Notes: generated by a model from the sequence alone, not told the origin. Counted from the first letter of the stretch, positions 19,791 through 32,513 are shown. The stretch: DNA of 64,000 nucleotides from Pandoraea terrigena (GCF_902459705.1 NZ_CABPRU010000001.1:496001-560000), one strand, 5' to 3'. Numbers and translations: made by a program.

Positions 19791-19833
19791 CAATGCCCCG
19801 ACGACCGATTCAGGTCGCCGGGGCATTGCTTTT
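19791..19833 (+). terminator. Intrinsic terminator after the metallo-hydrolase gene
   Basis: CAATGCCCCG at 19791-19800 pairs perfectly with CGGGGCATTG at 19819-19828, with extra GACC/GGTC pairs inside, followed by CTTTTG. It ends the plus-strand transcript. On the minus strand the tail is only GGTTTG, so two-way action with the convergent MFS gene is possible but weaker. Confidence 0.8.
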
Positions 19834-19857
19834 GCGCTTGCCGTGGCAAGCGCGACA

Positions 19858-21177
19858 TCAGGCGTGCTGCGTCGACGCCGGAGCGCTACGGCCTTCGCGG
19901 CCGAGCAAACCATACGTCACCAGGCTGATCGTCACCGTCATCAGAATGTAATAGGCGGGGGCCAGCGGGTTCTGGGTCGTCTTGATCAGATACGTGATCC
20001 AGAACGGCGCGAGACCGCCAAACAACATCACCGACACGTTGTAGAGAATCGAGACGCCCGTCGAGCGCACGCCAACCGGGAACACCTCCGTGACCGCCGT
20101 CGGGAACGCGCCCCACACGAAGCCCATGCAGACGGCCGGCAGAATCTGCGCGAGCAACAGATTGCCCATCGACGGCGCGCCGTGCAACCGCGTAAACATC
20201 CAGAACGACGTCAGGCCGTAGAGCAGCACGAACATCAGAATCAGCGGTTTGCGGCCCACGTGATCCGAAATCCAGCCTGTCAGCGGGCACAGCGCGGCGA
20301 TCAGCAACGCGGCGATGAGTGTCGACAGGCTCGCGGCGCCCTGCGTCAATCCCAGTTGCTTGACCGCATAGATCGGCGTGTAGATCAGCGTCACGTAGAA
20401 CGACGTCGTCGCTGCGACCGTCAGGCCGAAGCCCGCGATGAGCGCGCGATAATGATGTGAGAAGACGTCGGCGAGCGGTGTGCGGCGGGTCGGCGCACGC
20501 GCGGCGGCGTAGGCCAGGAACTCCGGCGACTCCGTCATGCGACGTCGAATATAGAAGCCCACCGGGCCGATCAGGATCCCGAACAGGAACGGAAGCCGCC
20601 AACCCCACGATTCGAGTGCTTCTTTTGTCAGCCCCGTGTTGAGGACATAGGCGCACAGGCCGGCGAACGCGACGGCCAGCGCCTGCGAGCACATCTGGAA
20701 ACTGCCATAGAAGCCGCGCAGGTGGGGGGGCGAGAACTCGATCAGCATGGCTGTCGAGCCACCGAATTCACCGCCCGCCGAGAAGCCCTGAATGACCCGG
20801 GCCAGCAGGATCAGCAGCGGCGCGGCGAAACCGATCGCCGCATACGTCGGCGCAATGCCGATCAGGCCCGTGCCAAGCGCCATGAGCAGCACCATGACCG
20901 AGAGCGCCGATTTGCGTCCGGCGCGATCGGCATACAAACCGAACGCGAGCCCGCCGATGGGGCGGAAGAAGAACGCCACGCCCAGCGATGCCACACTCGC
21001 GAGCAGCGAGTTCGTATCGTTTTCCGCGGGGAAGAAGAGTTTCGCGATGATGACAGCGAAGAGACCGTAGACCGTAAAGTCGAACCACTCGAATGCATTG
21101 CCCAGCGTTGAACCGATCACCGCTTTGCGTCGCAGCGCCGGATCGATATCCGGCGCGCCGGTGGGGGTTGCCTGCAT
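19858..21177 (-). CDS. MFS transporter, metabolite:H+ symporter (MHS) type
   Basis: A 439-residue inner-membrane carrier with about 12 hydrophobic segments. GNAFEWFDFTVYGLFA at the start and FFRPIGGLAFGLYADRAGRK in the loop between helices 2 and 3 are signatures of the MHS family (KgtP, ProP, citrate and shikimate carriers). RVIQGFSAGGEFGGS is the motif of helix 5. The likely substrate is an organic acid or compatible solute; it cannot be specified. It converges on the metallo-hydrolase gene, separated by a terminator. A 228-base gap without genes lies upstream. Confidence 0.9.
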   Translation of the reverse strand: MQATPTGAPDIDPALRRKAVIGSTLGNAFEWFDFTVYGLFAVIIAKLFFPAENDTNSLLASVASLGVAFFFRPIGGLAFGLYADRAGRKSALSVMVLLMALGTGLIGIAPTYAAIGFAAPLLILLARVIQGFSAGGEFGGSTAMLIEFSPPHLRGFYGSFQMCSQALAVAFAGLCAYVLNTGLTKEALESWGWRLPFLFGILIGPVGFYIRRRMTESPEFLAYAAARAPTRRTPLADVFSHHYRALIAGFGLTVAATTSFYVTLIYTPIYAVKQLGLTQGAASLSTLIAALLIAALCPLTGWISDHVGRKPLILMFVLLYGLTSFWMFTRLHGAPSMGNLLLAQILPAVCMGFVWGAFPTAVTEVFPVGVRSTGVSILYNVSVMLFGGLAPFWITYLIKTTQNPLAPAYYILMTVTISLVTYGLLGREGRSAPASTQHA

Positions 21178-21405
21178 ATGCCTCTCCTGCCAGGTGGGGT
21201 CCGCCGCAGTCGAATCGGTATGCTAACGTCCGTCGGCATCCATTCGCGCTTTCGCGGCAAGACCGGTTTAACGTCGTGTGTACCTCTATTGAAGTTACAC
21301 GAGCACTCTAGCGCAGGTTTGCAATGCACCACAACGGGTCAAAATTCTGCTCGGCCACAGCAGACGTCGGCGCGGTCCAGGAGAGGGACACAGGTGTGTC
21401 GGGAC

Positions 21406-21897
21406 TTAGCGATTTCCCCGGCGGCCTTTCCACCGATAGTCTCGTTGTCCGACCCATTCCCACGTGCCGGAGTAGGGATTGAACTCGTACCCTTCCCGAT
21501 ATTCGCTGGTGTAGCAGCCGCCTTTCTCCAGATAGCATTTTTCGCTCAGGAAGTGGGCGGCGTCGCGAGATGCGCGCGGCCGGGGCTGCGGCACGACGAT
21601 ATAGGGCTGCGCGGGGGCGATCACGATGGGCGGGCGCGGCGCAATGATCACGGGGGCGGGGGCAATGACGGTGGGCGCCGGCGTCACGATCACCGGTGCC
21701 GGCGCGACAATGACCGGGGCGGGGCGGACGTACGATGCGGGCGGACCGACGACTTGCCAGTTGCCGGGATCCAGCGCAGCGCAGCCGGAAACGACCAGTG
21801 CGAGCGGCAGGAAGACGAGGCGGGCGACGCGCCGATGAGGCGCGACGCCGCGAGTGGGGCAAGCGCGTGGTGCGGCTTGCGTTGACATGGCGTTCAT
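21406..21897 (-). CDS. Proline/valine-repeat lipoprotein
   Basis: A 163-residue putative lipoprotein with the lipobox LVVSGC (Cys39) after a basic and hydrophobic signal region. Residues about 55-105 are a low-complexity run of APVIVAP-type units, which would form an extended periplasmic linker. The C-terminus (EKCYLEKGGCYTSEYREGYEFNPYSG) has two cysteines and many aromatics and looks like a small folded domain. ATG 21897 or 21888 could start; neither has a strong ribosome site. I do not recognise a named family. Confidence 0.7.
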   Translation of the reverse strand: MNAMSTQAAPRACPTRGVAPHRRVARLVFLPLALVVSGCAALDPGNWQVVGPPASYVRPAPVIVAPAPVIVTPAPTVIAPAPVIIAPRPPIVIAPAQPYIVVPQPRPRASRDAAHFLSEKCYLEKGGCYTSEYREGYEFNPYSGTWEWVGQRDYRWKGRRGNR

Positions 21898-21996
21898 GGG
21901 GACGTCGCGCGTTAGGGATCTGGTGCAATGTAACGCGTGACATTCGGCATTCCCCGATTCCTTGCTTCGATTTGGGGAATGTCCTTGCGTTGGCCG

Positions 21997-22851
21997 CTAT
22001 TTAGCGCCTGTCGACGGATCGTCCGATGGCTGGCTGGCGTTTGCCGGGGCGCCGCTTTCCGCCTGGCGCTCGGACAATCGTGGCTTTCGCGGCGCGCGAG
22101 CGAAGAGCGCGTCGTAGAGCCAGCGCGGCAGACATCGCATGAGGCAGGCCACCACCCCCATCGGCCACGGCAGCACCACGAAGCGGCGGCGCCGGGCAAT
22201 CGCCGCGGCCGCCTTGCGCGCGAACTTGTCCGAGGGCATCAGGAACGGCATCGGGAACGGATTGCCGTCCGTCATCGGCGTTTGAATGTAGCCCGGTGCA
22301 ATCGTCACGACCGCGACCTTGGCGGCGCGCAATTCCACGCGCAGGCTTTCCAGGTACGTCATCGCGGCCGCCTTCGACGCACTGTAGGCGCCGTGCCCCG
22401 GCAGGCCGCGCACGCCCGCCACGCTGCCGATGCCCACGAGCGTGCCGCGTTTGCGTTCGCGCATCGGCGCGACGAAGGGGCTGAAGGTGGCGACCATCGC
22501 CAGCCAGTTGGTGTCCATGACCGAAGCGAAGTGCGGCAGATCGGCTGCGTCTTCGGTATTCACGCCATGGCTGATGCCCGCACTGGCGATGACGATGTCC
22601 GGCACGCCGTGCCGCGCCATGAAGTCGTCGGCCGCCGCGCGCAGCGCGAGCGCGTCACGCACGTCGAGCGCGTAGCTATGCACGGCATGCGGATGGGGGA
22701 GCGAGGCGGCCAGGTCGGCGAGCTTGTCGCCGCGACGGCCCACGAGCCCGAGGATGGCGCCCTGCGCGGCGTAGTGACGCGCGAGCGCTTCGCCCAATCC
22801 GCTCGAGGCACCCGTGATGAAGACTTTCGGTGATGTCGTGTGTGTCGCCAT
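21997..22851 (-). CDS. SDR-family oxidoreductase
   Basis: A 284-residue short-chain dehydrogenase of the classical type. GASSGLG at 14-20 binds NAD(P), and the catalytic residues are Ser143, Tyr156 and Lys160 (YSASK). After the core there is a hydrophobic segment (VVLPWPMGVVACLM) and a basic tail, which suggests membrane association as in SdrK-like homologues. Substrate is unknown. ATG 22851 is the only sensible start, but no Shine-Dalgarno is visible and the dsbA terminator ends only seven bases before it. Confidence 0.83.
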   Translation of the reverse strand: MATHTTSPKVFITGASSGLGEALARHYAAQGAILGLVGRRGDKLADLAASLPHPHAVHSYALDVRDALALRAAADDFMARHGVPDIVIASAGISHGVNTEDAADLPHFASVMDTNWLAMVATFSPFVAPMRERKRGTLVGIGSVAGVRGLPGHGAYSASKAAAMTYLESLRVELRAAKVAVVTIAPGYIQTPMTDGNPFPMPFLMPSDKFARKAAAAIARRRRFVVLPWPMGVVACLMRCLPRWLYDALFARAPRKPRLSERQAESGAPANASQPSDDPSTGAK

Positions 22852-22858
22852 GGAATGC

Positions 22859-22879
22859 AAAAACCCGGCCGGGGCCGGG
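22859..22879 (-). terminator. Intrinsic terminator of dsbA, abutting the SDR start codon
   Basis: On the minus strand CCCGGCC pairs with GGCCGGG (22879-22873 with 22870-22864, two-base loop), followed by TTTTT at 22863-22859. It lies 19 bases after the dsbA stop. The T-run ends seven bases before the SDR ATG. Confidence 0.75.
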
Positions 22880-22897
22880 CTTTGTGAGCGGCGAAGC

Positions 22898-23581
22898 TTA
22901 CAGCTTCTTCGCGCGGATCTGGTTGATGATCGAGTCGGCCGTCTTGAGCGCCGCGTCGAACGTCTGCTGCTCGGTCGTGGCCGGCTTGCCGGCTTTCTGC
23001 AGCGCGTCGCCCGAGGTGGCCGGCGAGACAAGGTACTTGCCCTGGATCGCGATCGTCGGCACGCCGTCGATCTTGTAGTCCTGCCACGTCTTGTTCGCCG
23101 TCTTCACGCTGGCCTGGGTCGAGAAGCCGTTATAGGCGTCGAGATACTTCTGCTTGTCGATGCCGAACTGTGTGAGGAAGTCGGCCTGCGTCTGCGCCGT
23201 CAGCAGATAGTTGTGCTTGACGTGGATCTCGTTGAAGACCTTCGGTGTGAGTTCGGCTTCACGGCCCAGGGCGTGCAGCGCGTAGTACATGCGGGTGTGC
23301 GGTTCGAAGCGATCCTGGAAGGCGACCGGCACGCGCTTGAACACGACGTCCTTGCCTTGCTTCTTCACCCATGCTTCCAGTGACGGCTCGAGCGCATTGC
23401 AATGCGGGCAGCCGTACCAGAAGAACTCGGTGACTTCGATTTTACCCGCGCCCGCCGAGGTGGGCTGCGCCTGCGGCAATACCAGGTAGTCGGTTCCCGC
23501 GACCGGGGCTTCGGGCGAGGCCGAGGCGGCGCCGCAAAGGAAACCGAAAGACAGCAGAACGGTACCAAGAAGTTTTTTCAT
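22898..23581 (-). CDS. dsbA: Thiol:disulfide interchange protein DsbA
   Basis: A 227-residue periplasmic oxidase of protein thiols. A signal peptide spans about residues 1-22 (MKKLLGTVLLSFGFLCGAAS). The active site is FFWYGCPHC (Cys58-Cys61), and GVPTIAIQGKY holds the cis-proline loop. It would be re-oxidised by DsbB, which is not in the window. The ATG follows a gap of about 250 bases from the SPOR gene. The gene ends in a clean terminator. The DsbA identity is clear from length and motif. Confidence 0.95.
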   Translation of the reverse strand: MKKLLGTVLLSFGFLCGAASASPEAPVAGTDYLVLPQAQPTSAGAGKIEVTEFFWYGCPHCNALEPSLEAWVKKQGKDVVFKRVPVAFQDRFEPHTRMYYALHALGREAELTPKVFNEIHVKHNYLLTAQTQADFLTQFGIDKQKYLDAYNGFSTQASVKTANKTWQDYKIDGVPTIAIQGKYLVSPATSGDALQKAGKPATTEQQTFDAALKTADSIINQIRAKKL

Positions 23582-23829
23582 GATCGTTGTTTAGGAGTGA
23601 GGCGGACGCGCCGGGCAACGGTTGGCCGACGTTCCCGCGAAACCATATCCCGGATTCAGACGGATTAGCTAGTGCGTATGACCCGCGACACGCGACGGGG
23701 TTCAACATCGCGGCAGCGCCAGTGCTTCTCGAACGATCCCGCCATGACACGTGCATTGCGCGCGGGCGCATGACTGTGCCGGAAGAGGAAACCACAGGCG
23801 TTGCCCTTATCGCGCAACGCCCGTGGTGT

Positions 23830-24504
23830 TCATGGCTTCGTGAAACGGATAACGGCCGTATCGTAGCCACCATCCTGCAGGCGCTGACGCACGTGATTCA
23901 TCTGGTCGAGCTTGCCATACGGGCCGAGGCGTACTCGATAGAGCGTCAGGCCGTTGGCATCGCGCTGCGTGACCTTCGCCTCGAAGCCCGAGAGCGCCAG
24001 CTTGGCGCGCAGCTGCTCGGCGTCGCTCTGCGACTTGAACGCGCCGACTTGCAAGTAGTAGCCCGTGTTGGCGCTGTCCGTGGCACTCGCGGGCGGCGTG
24101 GTCGGCGGCGCGACCGGCACCGTCGATTTGCCGCTGAGGATGTCGGCGGGCGATGTCTTCGCCGGTGCCGTCGGCGCCGACGCTGTCGGCGGCGTGACCG
24201 GCGTGACCGGTGTGCCCGGCACGAGCGGTGACGTCACGGCTTGCGAGGTTGACTCCGGCCCGGCCGGTGTCGACGCGGCACCCGGCAGCGGCGTGCGCGG
24301 CTGCAACGACTTGTTCGGATCGGGCGTCTGCGCAGCCGGCGAGTTATCGGCCGGGCGCGGCGGCGTCTTTTCGACGAACGGGGTGGGCGTCTTCGTGATG
24401 TAGAGCGCGACGACGACGGCAACGGCCAGCCCAACGATCAGGCCGAGCACGATGCCCAGAAAAGTGCCGCCCCGCTGGCGGGGAGGCCGACGTGTGTTTG
24501 CCAT
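23830..24504 (-). CDS. SPOR-domain cell-division protein (FtsN-like)
   Basis: A 224-residue bitopic membrane protein with a short basic cytoplasmic tail, one transmembrane helix (about 14-36, FLGIVLGLIVGLAVAVVVAL), a long Pro/Thr/Ala-rich periplasmic linker, and a C-terminal SPOR domain beginning near GYYLQVGAFKSQSDAEQLRAK. SPOR domains bind denuded septal glycan. The layout matches FtsN-like proteins of Burkholderiales and the position next to argS is typical of the group. It starts 66 bases after argS, so both are probably co-transcribed. Confidence 0.88.
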   Translation of the reverse strand: MANTRRPPRQRGGTFLGIVLGLIVGLAVAVVVALYITKTPTPFVEKTPPRPADNSPAAQTPDPNKSLQPRTPLPGAASTPAGPESTSQAVTSPLVPGTPVTPVTPPTASAPTAPAKTSPADILSGKSTVPVAPPTTPPASATDSANTGYYLQVGAFKSQSDAEQLRAKLALSGFEAKVTQRDANGLTLYRVRLGPYGKLDQMNHVRQRLQDGGYDTAVIRFTKP

Positions 24505-24570
24505 CGAGTCGATTCCGTCCTTACAGAGTTCCGATGCGTTTGCCGTTCGGAAGGGTTGGATAACTGGCTC

Positions 24571-26352
24571 TTACATCTTGGCCGGGGCCGACACGCCCAG
24601 CACCGCAAGACCGTTGCGCAGCACCTGACGCGTTGCCGCCAGTAGCGCCAGGCGCGCGAGCTTGACGGTCTCGTCGTCGACCAGCACGCGATCGGCGTTG
24701 TAGAAGGAGTGGAATGCCCCCGCCAGATCCCGCAGATAGAAGGCCACGGCGTGCGGGGCCAATTCCTCGGCCGCGCGCGTGAGCATGTCCGGGTACTCGG
24801 CGAGCAATTGCAGCAGCGCGAGCGCGCGTTCGCTGTCGAGCGGCGCGAGGTTGGCGTGGACCAGGCGGGCGTCGTCGTCGCCCCATTGCGTGAGGATCGA
24901 GCAGATGCGGGCGTGCGCATACTGCACGTAGTACACCGGGTTCTCGTCGTTCTGCTTGAGCGCGAGGTCCACGTCGAACACGAATTCGGTGTCCGCCTTG
25001 CGCGAAATCAGGAAGAAACGCACGGCGTCGCGGCCACGGCGCAGGGCGTCTTCACGCTCGGCCGGGTCAGTCACCGGGGTTTCGGCCGTGATGCCGCCCG
25101 ACCACTCGATCAGGTCGCGCACGGTCACGTAGCTGCCCGCGCGCTTGGAGATCTTCACCTCTTCGCCGTGGCGCATGACGGTGACCATCTTGTGCAGCAC
25201 GTAGTCGGGGTAGCCCTTCGGAATGCCGATGCCCAGGGCCTGCAAGCCGGCGCGCACACGGGCAATGGTGCCGTGGTGGTCCGAGCCCTGCACGTTGATG
25301 ACCTGATGGAAGCCGCGCGCCCACTTGCGGGTGTGATACGCGACGTCCGGCACGAAGTACGTGTAGGTGCCGTCGGACTTGCGCATCACGCGGTCCTTGT
25401 CGTCGCCGTAATCGGTCGTGCGCAGCCACAGTGCGCCGTCCTGTTCGTACGTCACGCCTGCGTCGACGAGGGCCTGCACCGTGCGCTCGACGCTGCCGTC
25501 GGCGTAGAGCGACGACTCCAGATAATACTGATCGAAGCGCACCCCGAACGTCTGCAGATCGATGTCCTGCTCGCGGCGCAGATAGGCCACGGCGAACGCG
25601 CGGATCGAGTCGATGTCGTTGATGTCGCCGCTACCGGTGACGGGCGCGCCGTCGGACGCCTGCACGGTCTTGCCTGCGAGGAAGTCTTGCGCAATATCGC
25701 CGATGTAGTCGCCGTTGTAGGCCGACTCCGGCCATTCGGCGTCACCCGGCTTGAGGCCGCGCGCGCGCGCCTGCACCGAGGTGGCGAGCGTCTGGATCTG
25801 CACGCCGGCATCGTTGTAATAGAACTCGCGATGGACCGGACGGCCCTGCGTGCCCAGCAGCGCCGAGATCGTATCGCCGAGCGCGGCCTGACGGCCGTGC
25901 CCCACGTGCAACGGGCCGGTCGGGTTGGCCGAGACGAACTCGACGAGCACCGGCGCGTCGTCGTGGCGGACGGCGCAGTGACCGAAGGCCGCGCCCTCGG
26001 TCAGGATCGCGCGGGCCACCGATTGCTTCGCGCCATTGGCCAGGCGCAGGTTGATGAAGCCGGGTCCGGCGATTTCAACGGCGTCGACGAGCCCGTTCGC
26101 GCGGGCGTCGCCAAGGAGGGCATCGGCAATCTTCTGGGCCAGCTCGCGCGGATTGGCGCGCAGTGGCTTGGCGAGTTGCATCGCCACGTTACAGGCCAGG
26201 TCGCCATGCGCAGCGACTTTCGGGCGTTCGAGCAGGATCGTCGGCATGGCCGGCGCATTTTGCGCATCGGGCGTCGTGCCGTCTGCGGGCATCAATCCGG
26301 CGACGACGTCGCCGATCAGCGCGACGAGAGCATTCTTTTGTGCGGGTAGCAT
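24571..26352 (-). CDS. argS: Arginyl-tRNA synthetase
   Basis: A 593-residue class I synthetase. The HIGH box is HVGH at 149-152 ([20 protein letters not shown]), and KISKRAG stands for KMSKS. The N-terminal Add1-like domain and the C-terminal DALR anticodon domain ([10 protein letters not shown] onward) are complete. It charges tRNA-Arg with arginine. The gene is divergent from the DUF1840 gene across 165 bases. Confidence 0.97.
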   Translation of the reverse strand: MLPAQKNALVALIGDVVAGLMPADGTTPDAQNAPAMPTILLERPKVAAHGDLACNVAMQLAKPLRANPRELAQKIADALLGDARANGLVDAVEIAGPGFINLRLANGAKQSVARAILTEGAAFGHCAVRHDDAPVLVEFVSANPTGPLHVGHGRQAALGDTISALLGTQGRPVHREFYYNDAGVQIQTLATSVQARARGLKPGDAEWPESAYNGDYIGDIAQDFLAGKTVQASDGAPVTGSGDINDIDSIRAFAVAYLRREQDIDLQTFGVRFDQYYLESSLYADGSVERTVQALVDAGVTYEQDGALWLRTTDYGDDKDRVMRKSDGTYTYFVPDVAYHTRKWARGFHQVINVQGSDHHGTIARVRAGLQALGIGIPKGYPDYVLHKMVTVMRHGEEVKISKRAGSYVTVRDLIEWSGGITAETPVTDPAEREDALRRGRDAVRFFLISRKADTEFVFDVDLALKQNDENPVYYVQYAHARICSILTQWGDDDARLVHANLAPLDSERALALLQLLAEYPDMLTRAAEELAPHAVAFYLRDLAGAFHSFYNADRVLVDDETVKLARLALLAATRQVLRNGLAVLGVSAPAKM

Positions 26353-26517
26353 TGGCGGGTGTTTCGGGTGCGTCCGGACACGTCCGGACAGGCAATTGAA
26401 TCGTCAGCAACGGATTTTAACAGGTGTATGATGAAGTCACGGTACCCGTTGGTCCCACACGCTGCGTGACATGCACTTGGGGCGGCGGTGGTGATAACTC
26501 GAATAGGGGAGACAACC

Positions 26518-26844
26518 ATGCTGGTAACGTTCAAGTCGCACGCTTCGCCAACGATCACCATGCTGGAGAATCTCGCGCAGTTTCTGCTCGGGCTGGTCGG
26601 CAAGAGGCTTGGCGAGCGCGGTGCCATCGGCGAGGACGAAATGGGCGAGGCCATCGCGAAGCTCGAGGCCGCCATCGCGGAAGACAACGCCGTTGCGAAG
26701 AAGGAAAGCGAAGGCAAGCAGTCCGCCGAACGAGAGGAAGAGGATCGTTTGCGTCTCGCACAACGGGCGTATCCGCTGCTCGATATGCTGCGCGAGTCCC
26801 GAAAGGAAAACGTCGCGGTGATGTGGGAGATCGGTCGCCGCTAG
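26518..26844 (+). CDS. DUF1840 domain protein
   Basis: A 108-residue acidic cytosolic protein beginning MLVTFKSHASPTITMLE. It matches the DUF1840 pattern of Burkholderiales: LAQFLLGLVGKRLGERGAI, then a charged helix (KLEAAIAEDNAVAKKESEG) and AQRAYPLLDML. Function is unknown. I chose ATG 26518 because AGGGGAGA lies just before it; a longer reading starts ten codons earlier without such a site. It is divergent from argS. Confidence 0.82.
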   Translation: MLVTFKSHASPTITMLENLAQFLLGLVGKRLGERGAIGEDEMGEAIAKLEAAIAEDNAVAKKESEGKQSAEREEEDRLRLAQRAYPLLDMLRESRKENVAVMWEIGRR

Positions 26845-27057
26845 GCGGTCGAAGGCAATGCCTGGCCCTCCCGGGCAACCGAAGGTACGCTACGTCATTC
26901 CTCCGGCGCGACGTGCTCATTGTCTGAGCGCGTCACTCGCCACACTGTCGCGCTTTCGCGTGATATCCCCGTCCCGGAATCCGCAATTTTCAGCGCCAGC
27001 GATCCATGCTGTGACGCGCTGAAATGCGTGGTCATCGCGCGTTTCGGCGCGCTTCCC

Positions 27058-27777
27058 CTAGTCGTCCGAACGGCTCGACCAGAACACCTGGTTCACCCCC
27101 GGCAGTGTTTCCAGGTGATCGGTGAGGGCATCGAGTTCGCCTGCCTGCACCGCCGTGGGCAGCAGCAGCGCTTCGATTTCGACCTCCGCTTCGCCGAACG
27201 GGTGGATATCGAGCGCGCGCACGGGATAGTTCGACGCCTCAAGCCAGGCTTCCACCTTGTCAAGCACTTCGCGCTGCGTGGTGCGGGCGCAGATGACGGA
27301 CAGCGCGTACGTTGCCTCGGACGTCGCCTCGTTGATCGGGGCGCGGTTGATGCGGTTCACGACGGGACGCAGCAGCGTATTGGCCGCCAGCACGAAGCCC
27401 GCCACGACGACTGCCTCGACGATCAGGCTTGCCCCCGCGGCGGCGCCCACCGCGGCCGAGCCCCAGAGGGTGGCCGCGGTGTTCAGGCCACGCACCGAGG
27501 CGCCGTCTTTCATGATGGCGCCCGCGCCCAGGAAGCCGACCCCCGACACGACATAGGCGATGACGCGCGTATCGCCGGGCATGAGCCGCATCGACAAGTC
27601 GACAAAGGCGGCAGCCCCTACGGCCACGAGCACATTGGTGCGCAGGCCGGCGGTGCGTTGGCGGACCTGACGCTCCACACCGATGATCGCGCCCAGGATG
27701 AACGCGACGAGCAGCGAGACGGCCGTGTTGAGCAGCGGCAGGAGCTGGAAATTCTGAATGCTTTGCAGTGCGTGCAT
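27058..27777 (-). CDS. MgtC/SapB-family membrane protein
   Basis: A 239-residue inner-membrane protein with four to five transmembrane helices in the first 140 residues (VSLLVAFILGAIIGVERQ, GVGFLGAGAIMKDG, GLNTAATLWGSAAVGAAAG are MgtC family signatures). A C-terminal soluble ACT-like domain follows. MgtC proteins of pathogens aid survival in magnesium-poor or macrophage conditions by modulating F-ATPase; environmental homologues have unclear roles. It stands alone, with no mgtA/mgtB and no long leader resembling a magnesium sensor. Confidence 0.88.
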   Translation of the reverse strand: MHALQSIQNFQLLPLLNTAVSLLVAFILGAIIGVERQVRQRTAGLRTNVLVAVGAAAFVDLSMRLMPGDTRVIAYVVSGVGFLGAGAIMKDGASVRGLNTAATLWGSAAVGAAAGASLIVEAVVVAGFVLAANTLLRPVVNRINRAPINEATSEATYALSVICARTTQREVLDKVEAWLEASNYPVRALDIHPFGEAEVEIEALLLPTAVQAGELDALTDHLETLPGVNQVFWSSRSDD

Positions 27778-27958
27778 GGGACGTCTCGAAGTGAGCCAGC
27801 CGGCAGCCGGCAGAGCGCAGGACGCCGGCGGCCGAGGATCCGAACGGCCGGATCGGCCAGAACGGGCGGGACACTACGCTTCGTTTGCGACACGGACGTG
27901 ACATCGGCGCTGGCGGGCGGTCGTCATGCCGCCGGCCGGGTCACGCGAAGCGATGCAA

Positions 27959-30709
<2,751 letters not shown>

Positions 30710-30828
30710 GGGGCAATCCGTTCAATGGTTGGCGCGCCTGCCGTGTCGCTTGCGTGAGGGGCGAGATGGCGGCGTGCCGGGCGTCCTGCAATCGGTCTTG
30801 TCTGCTTCGGGCGGGACGGCAGCGGCGC

Positions 30829-31974
30829 TCAGGCGTCGTCGCCGTCGTTCCCATCCAGGTTGCCGTCGGCAGCACCGGCGGCACGATATTGCGACGGCCA
30901 GCGGCGCGGCTTCACGTCAGCCAGCGCCTTGGCGATCTCGGCGACGTGCTCCGGCGTGGTGCCGCAACAGCCGCCCGCCAGATTCACCAGGCCCGCCTGC
31001 GCGAATTCCTTGAGCAGGCCCGAGGTCACGTCGGGGGTCTCGTCGAAACCCGTATCGCTCATCGGGTTGGGCAGGCCGGCGTTCGGGTAGACCGACACGT
31101 AGGTGTTGCACAGCTTGGCCAGCTCGGCGATGTACGGACGCATGAGCGTCGCGCCGAGCGCGCAGTTCAGGCCGAACGTGAGCGGGCGCGCGTGACGCAG
31201 CGAATTCCAGAACGCCTCGACCGTCTGGCCCGACAGAATGCGCCCGGAGGCGTCGGTGACGGTGCCCGAGATCATGATCGGCAATACTTCGCCGGTGTCT
31301 TCGAACAGCTCGTCGATCGCAAAGAGTGCGGCCTTGGCGTTGAGCGTATCGAAAATCGTCTCGACGAGGAACAGATCAACGCCCCCTTCGAGCAACGCCT
31401 TGGCCTGCGCATAGTAGGCGTCGCGCAGTTGATCGAAGTCGACGTTGCGCGCGCCGGGATCGTTCACGTCCGGGCTGATGCTCGCGGTCTTGGGCGTCGG
31501 TCCGATGGCCCCGGCGGCGAAGCGCGGCTTGTCGGGCGTGCTGAAAGCGTCGCAGGCTTCGCGCGCCAGGCGGGCCGACTCGCGGTTCATCTCGTCGGCC
31601 AGATCTTCCATGTGATAGTCGCTCTGGGCGATCGTCGTCGCCCCGAACGTATTCGTCTCGAGGATATCGGCGCCAGCCGCGAGGTACTTGCGGTGAATCT
31701 CGCTGATGATGTCGGGGCGCGTGAGCGAAAGCAGCTCGTTGTTGCCTTTGACGTCGTGCGCGAAGTCGGCGAAGCGCTCGCCGCGGTACTCGGCCTCGCT
31801 CAGCTTGTACTGCTGGATCATCGTTCCCATGGCGCCGTCCAGGATCAGGATGCGCGACGCGAGCAGCGTGGGCAGCGCCTGGCCCCGCGTGTAGCGCGGC
31901 TGCGCGAGGGCCTGGGCTGGGGTCGGTGCGGCCCCCGTACGGGCATTGGCGGCGGATGCGGTAGCGGTGGTCAT
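30829..31974 (-). CDS. metH: Methionine synthase, separate homocysteine S-methyltransferase domain
   Basis: A 381-residue zinc-dependent homocysteine methyltransferase barrel. [13 protein letters not shown] is at 44-56, and the zinc ligands are Cys271 (GLNCALGA) and Cys336/Cys337 (GGCCGTTP). The first 30 and last 20 residues are poorly conserved extensions. It corresponds to the N-terminal module of MetH and is followed after 119 bases by the gene for the other modules, so the enzyme is encoded as two chains. The ATG at 31974 is chosen because the upstream reading runs into the shared promoter region. Confidence 0.92.
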   Translation of the reverse strand: MTTATASAANARTGAAPTPAQALAQPRYTRGQALPTLLASRILILDGAMGTMIQQYKLSEAEYRGERFADFAHDVKGNNELLSLTRPDIISEIHRKYLAAGADILETNTFGATTIAQSDYHMEDLADEMNRESARLAREACDAFSTPDKPRFAAGAIGPTPKTASISPDVNDPGARNVDFDQLRDAYYAQAKALLEGGVDLFLVETIFDTLNAKAALFAIDELFEDTGEVLPIMISGTVTDASGRILSGQTVEAFWNSLRHARPLTFGLNCALGATLMRPYIAELAKLCNTYVSVYPNAGLPNPMSDTGFDETPDVTSGLLKEFAQAGLVNLAGGCCGTTPEHVAEIAKALADVKPRRWPSQYRAAGAADGNLDGNDGDDA

Positions 31975-32006
31975 GACGGACGTCGCCTTGGAGTGGCCGG
32001 AAAACC

Positions 32007-32016
32007 TATAATTGTA
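32007..32016. promoter_or_regulatory. Overlapping -10-like elements between metH and the rhodanese gene
   Basis: In the 146-base divergent gap a perfect TATAAT (plus strand, 32007-32012) overlaps TACAAT read on the minus strand (32016-32011). No good -35 is found for either, so this is a weak proposal for divergent promoters. Confidence 0.35.
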
Positions 32017-32120
32017 ATGGTTTTCGCGCCCGCCGCCCGCGCGCCGCCGCTTGTCGGGGGGCATCGGCGGCGATTTCTGACGCGCGCGCCGCGCCGTCCT
32101 GCCCCGCTTTCGCCAACGAT

Positions 32121-32513
32121 ATGGAATTCCTGCTCCCGAGCGCCGCTCACCAGTTTCTGCAAGCCAAGGCCAATGCCCTGTTCGTCGATTGCCGCAGCGA
32201 AATGGAATACCTGTTCGTGGGGCACCCGGCCGGGGCGATCCACGTGGCCTGGAACGACGGCCCGGATTGGGAGATCAACCCCCACTTCGTCCAGAGCGTG
32301 CGCAAGCTCGCCGGTGCCGGCGGCGAGCGCCCCGTGTTGCTGATCTGCCGCAGCGGCAATCGGAGCACGGCGGCCGGCGAGGCGCTCGAGGCGGCCGGCT
32401 TCCGCAACGTGTATGCGGTGCTGCACGGCTTCGAGGGTGATATGGACGGAACCCATCACCGCAACGCCGTGAACGGCTGGCGCTTCGATGGGCTACCGTG
32501 GGAGCAGTGCTGA
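32121..32513 (+). CDS. Single-domain rhodanese (sulfurtransferase)
   Basis: A 130-residue rhodanese homology domain. The active-site loop is CRSGNRS with catalytic Cys76, and [23 protein letters not shown] is the conserved N-terminal part. It probably moves sulfane sulfur to an acceptor such as cyanide or a thiol protein; the physiological acceptor is not evident. It is divergent from the metH pair and ends before a clear two-way terminator. Confidence 0.9.
   Translation: MEFLLPSAAHQFLQAKANALFVDCRSEMEYLFVGHPAGAIHVAWNDGPDWEINPHFVQSVRKLAGAGGERPVLLICRSGNRSTAAGEALEAAGFRNVYAVLHGFEGDMDGTHHRNAVNGWRFDGLPWEQC

Noticed and set aside
24709-26349. 546-codon open frame opposite argS
   Set aside because: Antisense of a complete argS; no domain features or ribosome site.
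26988-27024. Hairpin TTTCAGCGC/GCGCTGAAA between the DUF1840 and MgtC genes as a terminator
   Set aside because: The stem is good, but no T-run follows on either strand and the loop is 19 bases; not listed as a feature.
31975-32120. SAH or cobalamin riboswitch upstream of metH
   Set aside because: I looked for their conserved boxes in the 146-base gap and saw none; the space is also short for a cobalamin riboswitch.
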